A DNA stretch of 64,000 nt from Blastobasis lacticolella (GCA_905147135.1 LR990053.1:508501-572500), one strand, 5' to 3'. Counted from the stretch's first letter, positions 17,738-28,880 are shown. Notes: a model not told the origin generated them from the sequence alone. Program-made: numbers and translations.

Positions 17738-20461
17738 TCACGTAGTGTTGTGCAAGAAGTGATGGTGCGGTAGTCGATAACGATGATACGTTTTAGCATA
17801 CGATAGATTTTGTAAACGAGTTGCTCCTATTGATGAAACCAGGTTGTTGAGGTGCATGGGATTTTTATATATATAAAATGTTTTGGCTAGTTTCAGGATA
17901 AATTCTTTTAGTATAGGAAACCCTATTTTTGTATGTAAACGTCTGAGATTTGTGTAAAACCTAGTATTGTGAGATATTTTTAAAGCTCGATTTTGGATAG
18001 TTTGAAGTTTTTTATGGTTAGTTTCACAAGTACTTGACCAAACAGGAGCAGCGTAAGTGATACAGGGACGGTTTAAGGTTGAGTATATTTTTAGCTTAGT
18101 TTTGGGACTGAGATTCGCTTTTCTGTTAAATATAGGGTTTAGGGCATTCATGGCTGCAAGACCTTTTCGATGTAAGATTTCTGTATTAGGCGTCCAATTT
18201 ATTTTACTATCTAGGGTCAACCCTAGATATTTAACTGACTTGGACCAAGGAATTTTGTAGTCTGCTATTGCTAGCTGTCTTATAGGAAATCTACGCTTTC
18301 TTGTGAAAAGTATTGCTTCAGTTTTAATTTTGTTAAGTTTTAATTTCCAAAGAGTAAAGTATTTGCAAAGGGAATCTAGGGAGAGTTGTAAACGACTAAT
18401 AATAAGATCAATGTCACTGGAGCTAGTATAGACAGCTGTATCATCAGCGTAGCCAGCGAGATGTGTATGCACCTGCTTCGGTATATCATTTAGATACAAA
18501 ATAAATAAGTACGGTCCCAATATCGAGCCTTGGGGCACTCCAGAGGTCATGATCCTCGGTCTAGATGCAAGATCTCCTATGTGAACCTGGAAGGAGCGAC
18601 TCTCGAGATACGATTTAATTAATTTAATTAAGCCAAGGGGTAAATTCATGACACGAAGTTTGTGGAGCAGCCCAGCATGCCAAACTGTGTCAAACGCTTT
18701 TTCAATGTCAAGTAAAAACATACCAGTAGATTGTCCAAGGTTAAGATGATGAGCCACGTGTTCTACTACACGCGCAAGTTGTTGTGTTGTCGAGTGATTT
18801 TTGCGGAATCCAAATTGTTCTAAGATCAGGGTATCATTTGTGAGCTTGTTTATTCGATGCGCTATAACTTTTTCGAAAAGTTTACCAAGGCATGGTAAGA
18901 GGCTAATTGGACGATAACTATTCGGCATGCCAGGATCTTTTCCAGGTTTCCTAATTACAATAACTTTTGCTGTTTTCCAACATTGTGGAAAATATGCATG
19001 AATTAGACAAGCATTAAACATTTTTGTAAGTAGAACAATGCATTTTTGAGAGAAGTTTTTTATTAAAATATTGCTTATATTATCGTTACCCGGAGACTTA
19101 TTAGACTTTAGATTTGAAATATACTTTTTTATTTCCCTTGGTGTAACGGCGCAAGTAAGTTCACTATGACAGTGATTATCAATTAAAACAGCTGATTCCC
19201 CAACTGCATTTTCCGTATCGGCGTCGCTTGTCCAACAACTAGTAAGGGTCATATTTTGTGCGAATGTATCGGCAAACAGTTCACATTTGTCCTCATTTGT
19301 AACAGTTGTGGTGCCATCATCTTTACGCAAGGGAGGTATAACTTGTGAGATTGGATTAAGAGACTTAGCTATACGCCATATGTCAGTCCCAGGATTTTCA
19401 GCTTTTGCTAGTTTCTCATTCCATTTAAGGTCTTTATGATTTTTTACAAGCTTTTTAATTGTGGCGCACAGGTAATTAACCTGACTAAATAACATTTTTC
19501 TTATAAGACCATTAGGCTCTTTGCGCGCACTTCGTCGAATGTTATTTTTGCGTGAAATTAAAGCTATTATCTCGTTTGGGAGCTTAGGAAGAATAGGATC
19601 GGAGAACGAGTGGGGTACATATCTATCGCGTGCATTTGTCGTAACCGTTTCGAGAAGACGTATATTTCGGTCAATTTCACTCGTGGTTGTAAATGTTTTA
19701 GATGAGAGTACAATGTTGTCGTCAAGATATTGTCTGTAGCCTTTCCAGTTAGCATCCTGGTATCGGTAGCGAGTATACGGTTTACGAGGAACTTCTCCTC
19801 CAATAGAAAAGAAAACAGGTAGGTGATTTGATGAGAGACGCTCTAAGGTGACCAGCTCTGATAAATTTGCCATATTCCTAGTAAGCAACAAGTCAGGTGT
19901 TGATGGCGCATAGTCACTGTTGTAGTGCACCAGCGTATGGGTCGGTGGGGCTAGGATAATGTAGTCATTTTCTAGCATATGATTGTAAAGAACACCACCT
20001 CGTTGGTTTATGGAGTCACATTTCCAAAATGTGTGCTTAGCGTTGAAGTCCCCCATGAACAGAAAACGAGATTGAGAGTTAGTAATAAGATCAAGATCGT
20101 TTAAAACAAAAGGATAATTGGGTGAGTGATAAGCTGATATAAACACCACATCACTCCCGGAAACAGTTACACTAATGCCAACACACTCAAAATGGCATGT
20201 GTTGGGTAGTTGTGCTTGAGTATGAGGAATATTAGATTTAATCAAGATGGCCACTCCTTGACCCCAGTCACCTGGCATTTTGTCTTGCCTGTAGCAACTA
20301 TATCCGGGAATGCTGAGAACCGTACCGCCCGCTAACCTGGTTTCGGATAGGGCAACAATATCAATATTAAGCTTACTAATTACTTGGATAAGTTCATCAA
20401 GTTTAGTATTAATGCCATCGGCATTCCAGTACAACACTCGGAGTTCTTTAGCACTAGACAT
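17738..20461 (-). CDS. Jockey LINE ORF2: endonuclease-reverse transcriptase
   Basis: 907 residues. EN domain at about 7-220: LRVLYWNADGIN, ALSETRL (Glu40), FMGDFNAKH (137-143), STPDLLL and SSNHLPV (His213). RT domain at about 440-760: LKSNKSPGNDNIS, FRKNHSTTQ, FLLDIEKAFDTVW (Asp585), GVPQGSILGPYLF, AGYADDTAVYTS (YADD 671-674), and LNKIKTEAILF. The C-terminal third carries RPCITYAAPVWSS and LQTIQNRALK, usual in jockey-like RTs. EN nicks the target and RT copies the element RNA at the nick in the nucleus. Length is normal for the clade and no catalytic residue is missing. The start at 20461 is supported by the ATGTCTAG overlap with ORF1, suggesting termination-reinitiation. Confidence 0.95.
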   Translation of the reverse strand: MSSAKELRVLYWNADGINTKLDELIQVISKLNIDIVALSETRLAGGTVLSIPGYSCYRQDKMPGDWGQGVAILIKSNIPHTQAQLPNTCHFECVGISVTVSGSDVVFISAYHSPNYPFVLNDLDLITNSQSRFLFMGDFNAKHTFWKCDSINQRGGVLYNHMLENDYIILAPPTHTLVHYNSDYAPSTPDLLLTRNMANLSELVTLERLSSNHLPVFFSIGGEVPRKPYTRYRYQDANWKGYRQYLDDNIVLSSKTFTTTSEIDRNIRLLETVTTNARDRYVPHSFSDPILPKLPNEIIALISRKNNIRRSARKEPNGLIRKMLFSQVNYLCATIKKLVKNHKDLKWNEKLAKAENPGTDIWRIAKSLNPISQVIPPLRKDDGTTTVTNEDKCELFADTFAQNMTLTSCWTSDADTENAVGESAVLIDNHCHSELTCAVTPREIKKYISNLKSNKSPGNDNISNILIKNFSQKCIVLLTKMFNACLIHAYFPQCWKTAKVIVIRKPGKDPGMPNSYRPISLLPCLGKLFEKVIAHRINKLTNDTLILEQFGFRKNHSTTQQLARVVEHVAHHLNLGQSTGMFLLDIEKAFDTVWHAGLLHKLRVMNLPLGLIKLIKSYLESRSFQVHIGDLASRPRIMTSGVPQGSILGPYLFILYLNDIPKQVHTHLAGYADDTAVYTSSSDIDLIISRLQLSLDSLCKYFTLWKLKLNKIKTEAILFTRKRRFPIRQLAIADYKIPWSKSVKYLGLTLDSKINWTPNTEILHRKGLAAMNALNPIFNRKANLSPKTKLKIYSTLNRPCITYAAPVWSSTCETNHKKLQTIQNRALKISHNTRFYTNLRRLHTKIGFPILKEFILKLAKTFYIYKNPMHLNNLVSSIGATRLQNLSYAKTYHRYRLPHHHFLHNTT

Positions 20462-21677
20462 ATTGACCTAGATGTGATAGAATTAGTATGACTTTGTCCA
20501 TCATATTGGAACAAGCAGTGAACTGTCCTTTAAGCGACTTAATAGTCATAAGAATGCTTAGCATTTCAGCCGTAGCGTCATCATGTTGTTTAGCACTGGC
20601 CAGTGGAGCATTAGTCGGCGCAATATTTATATTCCCAGCATCTTCAGTCTTCGATGCAGCTGCTACAGCAGCCCAACTTCGTCCATCAGCAGTGGAGGAT
20701 TTGGGTAGACGTTTTGATTCTCTAATAATCTTTAGCTGTTCCTTTTTGGCTTCTAATTGATTGAGATATTCGATGCGCTTAGCACAGTTTCTGTAATTAG
20801 CTGGGTGGTCTTCACCACAGTTACAGCATTTTGCAGGGGATACTCTCTCTTTCTTAGGGCACTCTGCAGAGATGTGAGATTCCATACATTTCACGCAACG
20901 GGGAGATAAATTACAGTTTTTGGAGGAATGACCAAAACGTTGACATCTGTAGCATTGCGTACCAAGAGCGTTTGTTGCTTTATATCTTTTAATTTGAACG
21001 GAACAATTCATCAAGTATTTTATTTTCCGAAAAGCGGCAATATTCGCCCCGGCTGGGAGTTGGACTAAAAAAGGGGCGCATGAGTTTTCCATCCCATTCG
21101 ACAGCTTGAATTTTCGAATAACAGCGTCCTTAAAGCCGAGGGAGGCTAGTTCATCGATGAGTTGTTCCTCAGCATAGTCAGGGAGTCCAAAAATGACAGA
21201 TTTAGGCATTCTTTCATCCTTTCTTGCGAAAGTATGAAAATTTGCATGCTCTGAGCGAAGTCCATCTTTTAATAATTGATGACCAAGAGGAGAGTGGCAA
21301 TAGACAGCAATCATCTTTTGTTGTCTGTACTGTATATGGAATTCTTTAGTGTATCGCATAATGAGAGTTTCGACAAATTTACGCGTCCAATCATTATTTA
21401 ATTCAAGGAAGATAGGGGGTACCTTGGTGGATGATGGTTTAGTCGTGGTGGCCTTCTGCAGTCGCTCAGCTGAGGGGTCGTTGTTGTCCACAGTAAGAGT
21501 ACTAAACCTGTTGGTGGGATTCACTCTAGGCGAGGGCCTTGGGTGCATTTGCCGGGCAGTGACCTTGGGCAATTTCCATTCTTGAGGATTCAGCAATTCA
21601 GGATCAGCAGTTCTTTTCGCCGAAAGCGAAGGATTTGAATAAGATTTAACTAAAAATCGTTCCATATTTGAGAACAC
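20454..21677 (-). CDS. Jockey LINE ORF1: Gag-like zinc-knuckle protein
   Basis: 407 residues. The N-terminal 80 residues are basic and low-complexity. A central region (about 85-235; PPIFLELNNDWTRKFVETL to FLVQLPAG) corresponds to the PRE_C2HC-type domain of jockey Gag-like proteins. Three zinc knuckles follow: CYRCQRFGHSSKNC (242-255), CVKCMESHISAEC (261-273) and CNCGEDHPANYRNC (285-298). A helical C-terminus rich in Lys and Glu follows. It binds element RNA and forms the ribonucleoprotein with ORF2. A second in-frame Met at residue 5 (MERF) is an equally possible start. The stop codon lies within the ORF2 start region. Confidence 0.9.
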   Translation of the reverse strand: MFSNMERFLVKSYSNPSLSAKRTADPELLNPQEWKLPKVTARQMHPRPSPRVNPTNRFSTLTVDNNDPSAERLQKATTTKPSSTKVPPIFLELNNDWTRKFVETLIMRYTKEFHIQYRQQKMIAVYCHSPLGHQLLKDGLRSEHANFHTFARKDERMPKSVIFGLPDYAEEQLIDELASLGFKDAVIRKFKLSNGMENSCAPFLVQLPAGANIAAFRKIKYLMNCSVQIKRYKATNALGTQCYRCQRFGHSSKNCNLSPRCVKCMESHISAECPKKERVSPAKCCNCGEDHPANYRNCAKRIEYLNQLEAKKEQLKIIRESKRLPKSSTADGRSWAAVAAASKTEDAGNINIAPTNAPLASAKQHDDATAEMLSILMTIKSLKGQFTACSNMMDKVILILSHLGQYV

Positions 21678-21800
21678 TTTATAAAAATAGAAAATATCGA
21701 TATCGAGTTCGGGAGCGTGTGCCCATCACTAGTGATTCAAGCTATCGCGCACGAGCAGGTATCAGGTAAACGTGCGACCGCTACAAAGTTGCCACGCTGA
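21678..21800 (-). promoter_or_regulatory. 5' leader / internal promoter region of the jockey LINE
   Basis: About 120 bases between the 5' end (TCAGCG, initiator-like) and ORF1. Jockey-clade elements transcribe from an internal TATA-less promoter located here; the motif is seen, the activity is inferred. Confidence 0.5.
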
Positions 21801-21812
21801 CTGACCACTTAG
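21801..21812. repeat. Target-site duplication of the jockey LINE, right
   Basis: ctgaccacttag, identical to 17262-17273. Confidence 0.9.
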
Positions 21813-21828
21813 TGTATATTGTGATATG

Positions 21829-21962
21829 CATCATCATTTCGGTCAGGTGAAATCGTCCCATGCCCACTGCAGGTCTTAGGGCCACTCCCATAAGAGAGGA
21901 GGTAAATGCCATAATCTCCACTCTTGGCAGGCGAGTTTAAAATCGCAGTGTTGTATTTCAAC
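21829..21962 (-). mobile_element. Family A GAT-tailed SINE-like element, 5'-truncated
   Basis: Starts (left) with the ATC tail and carries cccactgcaggtcttagggc, ataatctccactcttggcag and atcgcagtgttgtatt, diverged from other copies. No duplication found. Confidence 0.65.
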
Positions 21963-22081
21963 ACAGACACACATCCACGGACACATTCGTGGAATCTATC
22001 CATATACGTATTGTAGTACTTTACCCAATAATTACACAAAACAAGCACGTTAGAGATTACGACCGCCACCGGGCTGCCCAA

Positions 22082-22990
22082 AACAACGTTATATCACTGG
22101 CGACGTTTACAGCCCTCCAAGCAGCCTCGTCACCTGATAAATAAGGTAATAACTATTTATTTACGCCGAAGGCAGCCCCTTCCCCGGTCTCGATGGGCCC
22201 CTGAGGGCTCCTGGGCCCAAATCGAACTACGAGATCTTTCCTTTACCCCACTATCGTAGATAAACGCTCGGAATGGCACCCGTGTAGCCGTGGCCGATAG
22301 ATTTTCGACAATAGCCGAGAGTGTAGCCGTGAATGTGGAGGTGTATAATATGTGATGTGTGTGTGTGGGTGTTGTGTGTGGTGTGTGCGTGCTTCCGTGC
22401 GTGCGTCTGCTAGTATACCACTACCACTTCTTATCTCTTTCCTGTCTATACTATTGTGAACTGTAAAAAAGCCATTTCTGTGTGTTGAAGGTATTTCAGA
22501 AAAAAATGTTGGGATGGGATTCTGAGACGTCTATGCCCTATGCGTCTATGCGCCTATGAAAAATTTGTTTTCTTGTTTTATATTATTTATCACCTGGCTG
22601 CGTGTTATGCAAACATTGCTGTGTGTTACCTTCCTACTTTCATATCACTGTCCTATTTGACGATTGAAAGATATGTGTATTTAATACCCTGCCCAATAAT
22701 TATTTTTTTATGATTTTGGAAGAGATGTATCTTATAAAAAGCTTTTTAGTTTTCATAACCAGGCCTTTGAGACCTCCAAATCAGTTGATGTTAAGTGAGC
22801 ATACTACATGGCTTCATTTTATCACATAATATGGCCTGAGCGTGATAATCGGCTGAGAAGTTAAAATTACATAATATAACTGTCTGCTTGATTTAATGGC
22901 AAACTGTTCTGCAACATTCTCGTGATGCATTGTTCCGCTGGACTGCTTCAACATAAGTAATCTTAATTTCAATTTCAATTCCAGTCAATT
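22082..22990. other. Repeat debris: GC-rich LINE-like stretch, GT repeat, LINE tail
   Basis: 22165-22310 is a GC-rich stretch of unrecognised repeat type. 22345-22420 is a TG-rich microsatellite. 22600-22720 resembles the last 100 bases of 10240-10528 (ttccttcctactttc, tttgacgattgaaag, aataattattttt). No gene supported. Confidence 0.45.
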
Positions 22991-22997
22991 ATTTATT

Positions 22998-23260
22998 GGA
23001 CGTGTGGTGTCCGGCAGAGTAGAATAGCACCAACCCCTTAGACTCGTGGGTGTCGTACAAGGCGACTAATGTTTTCGAGGCAAAAGATCAAGAGTCTCCG
23101 TAATCTTGAAAATGGGCAGCAGCATTTTCCATTGTTATATTTAAACACTGCGATCTCCAACCCGCCTGCCAAGCGTGGAGATTATGGCAATAACCTCTCC
23201 TTTCGTGGGAGAGGCCCTAAGTCCTGCAGTGGACTGGTACGGGCCGTGATGATGATGATG
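22998..23260 (+). mobile_element. Family A element, full length
   Basis: 263 bp from ggacgtgtggtgtccggcag to a GATGATGATGATG tail, flanked by atttatt (22991-22997 and 23261-23267). Internal blocks: tcgtacaaggcgactaatg, ttttcgaggcaaaagatca, tgcgatctccaacccgcctg, gtcctgcagtggactg. Confidence 0.85.
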
Positions 23261-23267
23261 ATTTATT

Positions 23268-23734
23268 GCTGTAAATGTGGTAGGTACGTATGTACAACAT
23301 GATATTACAGAGTATTTAGTATCACACATAAAGCCAAGTTAATTGGCATGCAAATGAAAAGAGAGCGTCACAAACAATAAGAAAAACAAATTATTCAAAT
23401 ACGTCACAGAAAATCAATTGAATGCCTATGTCAAATTATAGAATAAATAAAATTAAGTCAAATATTTTACAAATGTCAAAACAATAAGTCAACTTTTAGC
23501 TAAACTAACAACTAAATTCAGAAGCAAAAAAGTTGAATGTATTATGGCTCATGGAATAAGGTCTACCTTTGTATCACTTTTCAAAAGCCGCGATACAAAA
23601 ATTTAGCTTATTTTATAAGCACTACATTCCATTTTGATTTGCTGTCACGCTTTTTGCTTCTTAATTTAGGTTACTGAATCTAGCCAAATTTTATGAGCGC
23701 AATAACCACACTTCACAGAAACGGGCCTTTACAC
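23268..23734. other. AT-rich unassigned sequence
   Basis: No gene or recognised repeat. Confidence 0.4.
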
Positions 23735-23850
23735 GCCGGTCGAATTCGGACATACAGTGCTCCATGTCCGTCAAACGTCCATAGGCTGCGGTGACTGCTT
23801 ACCATTAGGTAGGCCGTACGCTTGTTTGCCACCTTGGTATATAAAAAAAT
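23735..23850 (+). mobile_element. Family C LINE 3' end (CR1/L2-like)
   Basis: Contains aaacgtccataggctgcggt, gactgcttaccattaggtag and cttgtttgccaccttggtat followed by A-rich sequence; the same 3' region follows RT coding at 41000-41070. Confidence 0.7.
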
Positions 23851-23941
23851 AGTTTTACACTCACGCCCTCATCCAACTGCCAAATTATCCTCGTAGCACT
23901 GCTGAAGCAAAATTAGTTTGACATAACTTTCTATTTTGTCT

Positions 23942-24180
23942 GGCCGTGTGGTGTCCGGCAGAGTAGAATAGCACCTACCCCTTACACTCATGGGTTTCGT
24001 ACAAGGCGACTTGTGTTTTCGAGGCAAAAGATCAAGAGTCTCTGTAGTCTGAAAAATGGGCAGCAGCATTTTCCATTGTTATATTTAAACACTGCGATCT
24101 CCAACCCGCATGCCAAGCGTGGAGATTATGGCAATAACCTCCCCTTTCTTGAGAAATGACTGTTACAGGCTGTGATGATG
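23942..24180 (+). mobile_element. Family A element with 17-bp target duplication
   Basis: 239 bp from ggccgtgtggtgtccggcag to gtgatgatg. Flanks 23925-23941 and 24181-24197 are aactttctatt with two mismatches over 17 bases. A short internal deletion lies near the 3' end. Confidence 0.85.
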
Positions 24181-24569
24181 AACTTTCTATTCTGGCTATT
24201 TCTTCTTTTCACGAGCGACAAGTGTATACCTATTCAAATCGATCGATTGTTGACATTATGGTAACAACCGCGCTGTTGATTATTAAGCTGTGGTACATTC
24301 CCATTGTGCAATTTTAATCAATTTTGTGTGGCCGATTGTGAAAACTATTCTGCTCATAGTTCTGTTTCAATCTTTAAAATGCTTCTAGCTATGTGTAGGG
24401 AAAGTACAAAATATACTGAGACCTAAAATTCAGGGACGAAATGGGATTCACAGAAGTTCTCCAGACACCGAACGGCTCGGCGGAGACTCCCGTCGTCTAA
24501 GAAATATGTGGAAAGTTTAAAAATCCTGTTTGTTTTGACTTTCAAACATACGGAATATGAGTTCAAACT

Positions 24570-24930
24570 TCAAACTTTCTGGATCACTAATGTGGTTGCT
24601 GGGGCAAGAGAGTTTTGAGGCAATTTTAGATTGTGGCCCTCGAAAATGTGTATTAAATATTCAAATTTGATAAATAAGGTCGATTTGGTGGTTAAAGCGT
24701 GATCATGGTCGTTTATCGTCATCATCATCCCAGCGCCTAATTCAGCCAACCTTCCAGAGTCCGCTTTTCTACTCTTTCTTCTACACTTCATCCCTAGAGC
24801 GAGAGCCTCGACACGGAGGTTAGACAGCAGTCGCTCCACTATCCGATATACCATATCCAGGATCATGGTCAAAGGAAACACCAGGTCCTCGTACGAACAC
24901 AATCGAGATATTGGCGCAAATATAGTTCAT
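24570..24930 (-). mobile_element. GAT-tailed repeat fragment, unassigned
   Basis: Read on the minus strand it ends in gatgatgatgacgat like RTE ends but its body is different; the open frame includes DMVYRIVERLLSNLRVEAL and GMKCRRKSRK. No family named. Confidence 0.4.
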
Positions 24931-24959
24931 CTTATTGTAATGTAAGACCCTATTTCAAC

Positions 24960-25110
24960 ATCATCATCGTATCACCCGGAAGACGTCAACTTCTAGGCAA
25001 AGGCCTCCCCTAGAGATCTCCACAAAAGCCGATCTTGTACCTTCCACATCCAGCTGGTACCTGTGATCATTACCAGGTCGTCGGTCCACCTAGTGGGAGG
25101 CCTACCCACG
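24960..25110 (-). mobile_element. RTE LINE 3' end
   Basis: Reverse complement of the RTE C-terminal block and tail seen at 16040-16213: atctccacaaaagccgatct, catccagctggtacctgtga, accaggtcgtcggtccacct, with a catcatcat tail on the left. Confidence 0.8.
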
Positions 25111-25633
25111 CCCTACTCTACTTACTTAAACCTAAACATTACTCTTTACTCCATGACAACGCGTCATATTTCAAGACGTACAAAACTGGCCCGCAGAGCT
25201 GTCTTACATGAAAATACCATTCTTTGCAAGTGGTACTACGGATTCGGCCGAATGCATTTCCGTGCGTTCCTACCTTTTATGTCTCTGTTGAGGGCTTACC
25301 CGGATCGCTGGAAAAGCGCTTGTTAGAATAAAACTGTCTCTTCGCCGTACAATTTTATTTGCAGTGGACTACGTTTCGATATGTACCTGCAGTGTTCTAA
25401 TGTAGGAGGATTTTTCTGGCTTTGTCTTTGAGGGACGCCGCGTTTATGATGTTTATTGTCGTATTGTGTTTTGTAAGTCCTCTAAAAATTTTCAATCAAA
25501 GCGAAACATTACCTGTAACAGGTGATGCCCGAACGTTTTTTTTACATAAGAGGGATGCCGACGAGCAAGCAGGTCAAAATCAACTAATCAGCAGGGCAGC
25601 TAAAAACCAGGTCAAAATCAACTAATCCGCAAC
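25111..25633. other. Unassigned sequence
   Basis: No gene supported. A short direct repeat caggtcaaaatcaactaatc occurs twice at about 25571 and 25609, just left of the next element. Confidence 0.45.
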
Positions 25634-25635
25634 TA

Positions 25636-27187
25636 AGGTGCGTTGGGGTAAGTTCGAATGGTTTTTAGCTGCATTCATAAGAAGTTGGCAATTTATTTTT
25701 TCCTCAAAATCTATATCAGCTAGCGTAATAAAATAAAGTAGAAACTGATAATCAATAAACAACCTATCAGAAAAATATTTTCATGTTTGCATAGATTTAA
25801 CGACTGCTGTGTTACGGGAGTTTAAAGTATAGACATAGATTTAAAAATTCATGGGAAAGATCGGACGACGTTGGGGAAAGACCGGACTACCCTCTAAAAT
25901 TCCTCGTGTGGCTTAGAACACAAGGTTCATAAAAAGAAAATATCCGATCTTATACTCGCTACAGCATTCTTCTTGTAAAATTTAATTATGTTTAAAAACA
26001 TAGCAGGAACAGAACATTTTACGTTTTTTTTGTTTTGAGCGTCCGATCTTACCCCGCCCGAGTAAATTTTAAGTCGCTGTAGTTCTCAAACTTTTGTGTC
26101 TCAAATGTTTCAATAGGTAGGTAACCTACGTACCTACCAGGGTAAATTTCGCACTTTTTTATAATTTTTGGCCTGATTACTGGTTGATACAAAGCAAAGA
26201 TTTGACGCGCTCTTCTGGCGTTGTGTTCGCCATACCTAACGAACCTATGCGAGTCTCGATAGCCAAGCCGAAAATCTAAAATAAAAATTTGAGACGACCT
26301 TCTCAAATCCGACCCACCTATAAAATTTTCTTTCTATCAAAAACAGACGTTTCTGAGTTATTATTGGTATGAAGGAGGCTGGATATTATGTAATAGGTAG
26401 GTATGTATGTATATTATAAATAATCGTTTGTCTGAACCGGGAATCGAACCTGTCAAACAAAAAACACCCGTTATACTAAGATACGACCGAAAAGCTTATC
26501 TCAAAATGAAGTTTTTTTTTTTCAATCATATCTTCAATATTTAAGGCACTTTCCCCCTATGTGGCACAGCCGTGGGACGCCCTGTACTTTATGTATAATA
26601 TATTTTTTAGTATGTATAATATATTTCTCACTGCAACTATATAATTAATATAAAGTTGCAGTGAGAATGCATTACATATTACATATACAACATTTTTAGC
26701 CACAAAAATATCAGTGGTTAAAGTTCGGACTAAGCTAAAGTTTGACAACCACATGCATTTTCAATTAAGGTCAAGATCGGATATTTTTACTCCGTACTTC
26801 ACCCTTAGATATTTACATGGGGAAAGTTCGGATCTCGACTTGTAGCCACATTTAGGCTATTTTAAACATACCTATCGAGAAAGAATTGATTTTTTAACAA
26901 CATAAAGCCAAATAACTTTCAAAAGAGTGCAAATACTCATCAAAAAATCAATGAGATGTCGTCTGGGATAAGTCCGGATCACAAAAATCTTTCCGAGATG
27001 CGTAACATGTGGTGGAACAGCCATAACAGACGACCGACAATACGAAATCACCGATGCGGACTGAAGGGAGTAGCAAAACAAAATGGCGTCTTGCGCTATG
27101 TTGCCAGTATAAAAAAATTATTACAGAATCGGTAGATATTTAACATATACGTTCTTACCCCATTCACGGTCTTACCCCAACGCACCT
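25636..27187. mobile_element. 1.55-kb TA-flanked DNA transposon derivative
   Basis: Ends are AGGTGCGTTGGGGTAAG at 25636 and its reverse complement ending at 27187; TA flanks both (25634-25635 and 27188-27189). No transposase is visible. A motif close to GGGGTAAGATCGGAC or its complement recurs near 25645, 25850, 25870, 26041, 26712, 26771, 26819, 26964, 27150 and 27166. Terminal and subterminal reiteration of one motif is typical of transposase-binding regions. TA duplication suggests the Tc1/mariner superfamily or a relative. Confidence 0.75.
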
Positions 27188-27189
27188 TA

Positions 27190-28699
27190 CTTTCGCGTAA
27201 AATTCAGTTCTTTTTTGGTGTTGTAAGAAATGCCTAGGTCTCCTTGCATTTGTCTGACTGTTCAGGTTTTTGGGCGTTACCAGACAGAGCTTCTTTCGCA
27301 TATTTATTATCAATTCCGATTTAGGTGGATGGACACGGAAATGCATTCGGTGTGGTTCGATGATGGCAAAATAAATCATGTGTATGTCTATTTAGGTATT
27401 TTTAAAATTAATTTTTTCGCGGATTCTCTAGCTTGGATCACTTTTTATTATTACAACCTTCAACTCATTTCTACTTATACATATTTCCGAAATCAAAGTG
27501 CCTATTATTAGCTGTCGTGGACAAAGAATGTAATCTTTGGCTGCCTATTTTTTGTTTTCTTTTTTATATGGCCCTACATCCAAGTAACCGTTGTCCGCTC
27601 GATGGTGCTGTGGTGCCTAGTATTCATTTTATATTATAATTGTGACGTTCATAAGTGTTTGTAAAAACCTAAACTGAATAAACGTATTTGAGTTTGAGTT
27701 TGAGTTTAGCTTACCTGTTAAGAAATTTTGAAATCGTTTCCAAGCAACCAAACTAATATTTCCTGGGCTTCGATTCTGGTATGGAAATCGTCTCAGTTGC
27801 AGTAACATTACAATTGCATCGCATGTCAAACGTGTGATTGTTATTCAAACGACAGATGTTGAGTTGCAATTTTCATGAGTTCGAACTTTTCCACAATTCG
27901 TTTTCTGGTACTTTAGTTGCATTATGGTTTTATATGCCTGTTGGTCCTCCAATAAATAAATAAATAAATAACTAAGTTGCATCTTTCTTAGTTGTCAAAC
28001 TGCCTTCAATTCTATCAACGAAAACGTGTCAAAGGTCGAACAATGATTTAACTGCAATTTAACTGGGATGGTGCTGGGACTGACTCGATACCTCGACGAA
28101 GTTATAGTAACATAACATTTACATTGCAACATAATAACAACTGCATTGCACACCAGAATCGGTACCCTGTTCATAGAAGTAGAGAAAAGCAATCATGGCA
28201 AAAACCAAAGCTCTAAACGTTTAATAGATAAGACTGATTTAAATTCACCCAAGGATTTGTGGTGGAACTACCCACAAAGGTCTGCACGGGCCGTACCGTA
28301 GGTAGTGACGGAAAACCAAAATAAATGTCCAATAAACCGGACACACATTACAGGCGGGCGGGGCGCGGGGGGAATGCGAATAAGACAATATTGTCTGGCG
28401 AACGTTTGACCCGCAATAAATATCCACCGGCTTGCGTCCCTGTCACTCTAATGCCCGCTACATTATCTCCGTCCCTTTCCACATTACACCTTATCTAATG
28501 GAGAGGAATGTAGTGTTCGCCGGGAGTTACTTAAACGACCAAAACAAGTGTTGACGGTTGAACTCTCTCGGGGTTTGCGAGCGCTTTTTTCTCGGCATTC
28601 GCTCCTTTATTGATACTGATAGTCGGAGAATATCGCCGCGAAGCGAGCACTGTGACATAGCTGGCAGAGACAAGCTGAAACCGGAACTAACTAGATTCA
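27190..28699. other. Unique sequence with a LINE tail
   Basis: No gene supported. 27625-27712 looks like a LINE 3' end with a TTTGAG repeat (gttcataagtgtttgtaaaa then gagtttgagtttgag); a diverged reverse copy is at 43660-43715. 27950-27970 is an AATA simple repeat. Confidence 0.45.
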
Positions 28700-28713
28700 A
28701 TTTACGTTGACTT

Positions 28714-28880
28714 CGTAACTAAACCTGCACTTCAGGCGACTGAATGGGTAACCGTGATCGATTCTGGTCGGGTTCCCCTGGTAGCAGTGTCACTTAGAAC
28801 AAATGGCAGTCGCATGGCCAAGGCGGACCCCGGGCCCTCGTTCTCGAGAGCACGACCGGGACATTAACGCCAAGATGATG
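28714..28880 (+). mobile_element. Family D SINE, 5'-truncated, with 14-bp duplication
   Basis: Flanked by atttacgttgactt at 28700-28713 and 28881-28894. Body blocks ggttcccctggtagcagtgt and gggacattaacgccaagatg are the 3' half of family D. Confidence 0.9.

Larger units (their letters stand above)
17274..21800 (-). mobile_element. Complete jockey-clade LINE, both ORFs open
   Basis: A 4527-bp element flanked by a perfect 12-bp duplication. On the minus strand it begins at 21800 with TCAGCGTGGC (the TCAG start resembles the initiator of jockey internal promoters), then about 120 bases of 5' leader, ORF1 (21677-20454), ORF2 (20461-17738), a 464-bp 3' untranslated region and an A-rich end (aataaagac ... 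aaaaacaaaaaa). AATAAA sits about 25 bases before the end. ORF1 and ORF2 overlap in ATGTCTAG. Intact ORFs and a perfect duplication indicate a young, possibly active copy. Confidence 0.9.

Noticed and set aside
20488..21585. Plus-strand ORFs opposite jockey ORF1
   Set aside because: Antisense shadows of the zinc-knuckle ORF.
23069..23302. ORFs within family A copies (also near 62883-63146)
   Set aside because: The same frame appears because the copies are the same repeat; stops and lack of conservation between copies argue against a protein.
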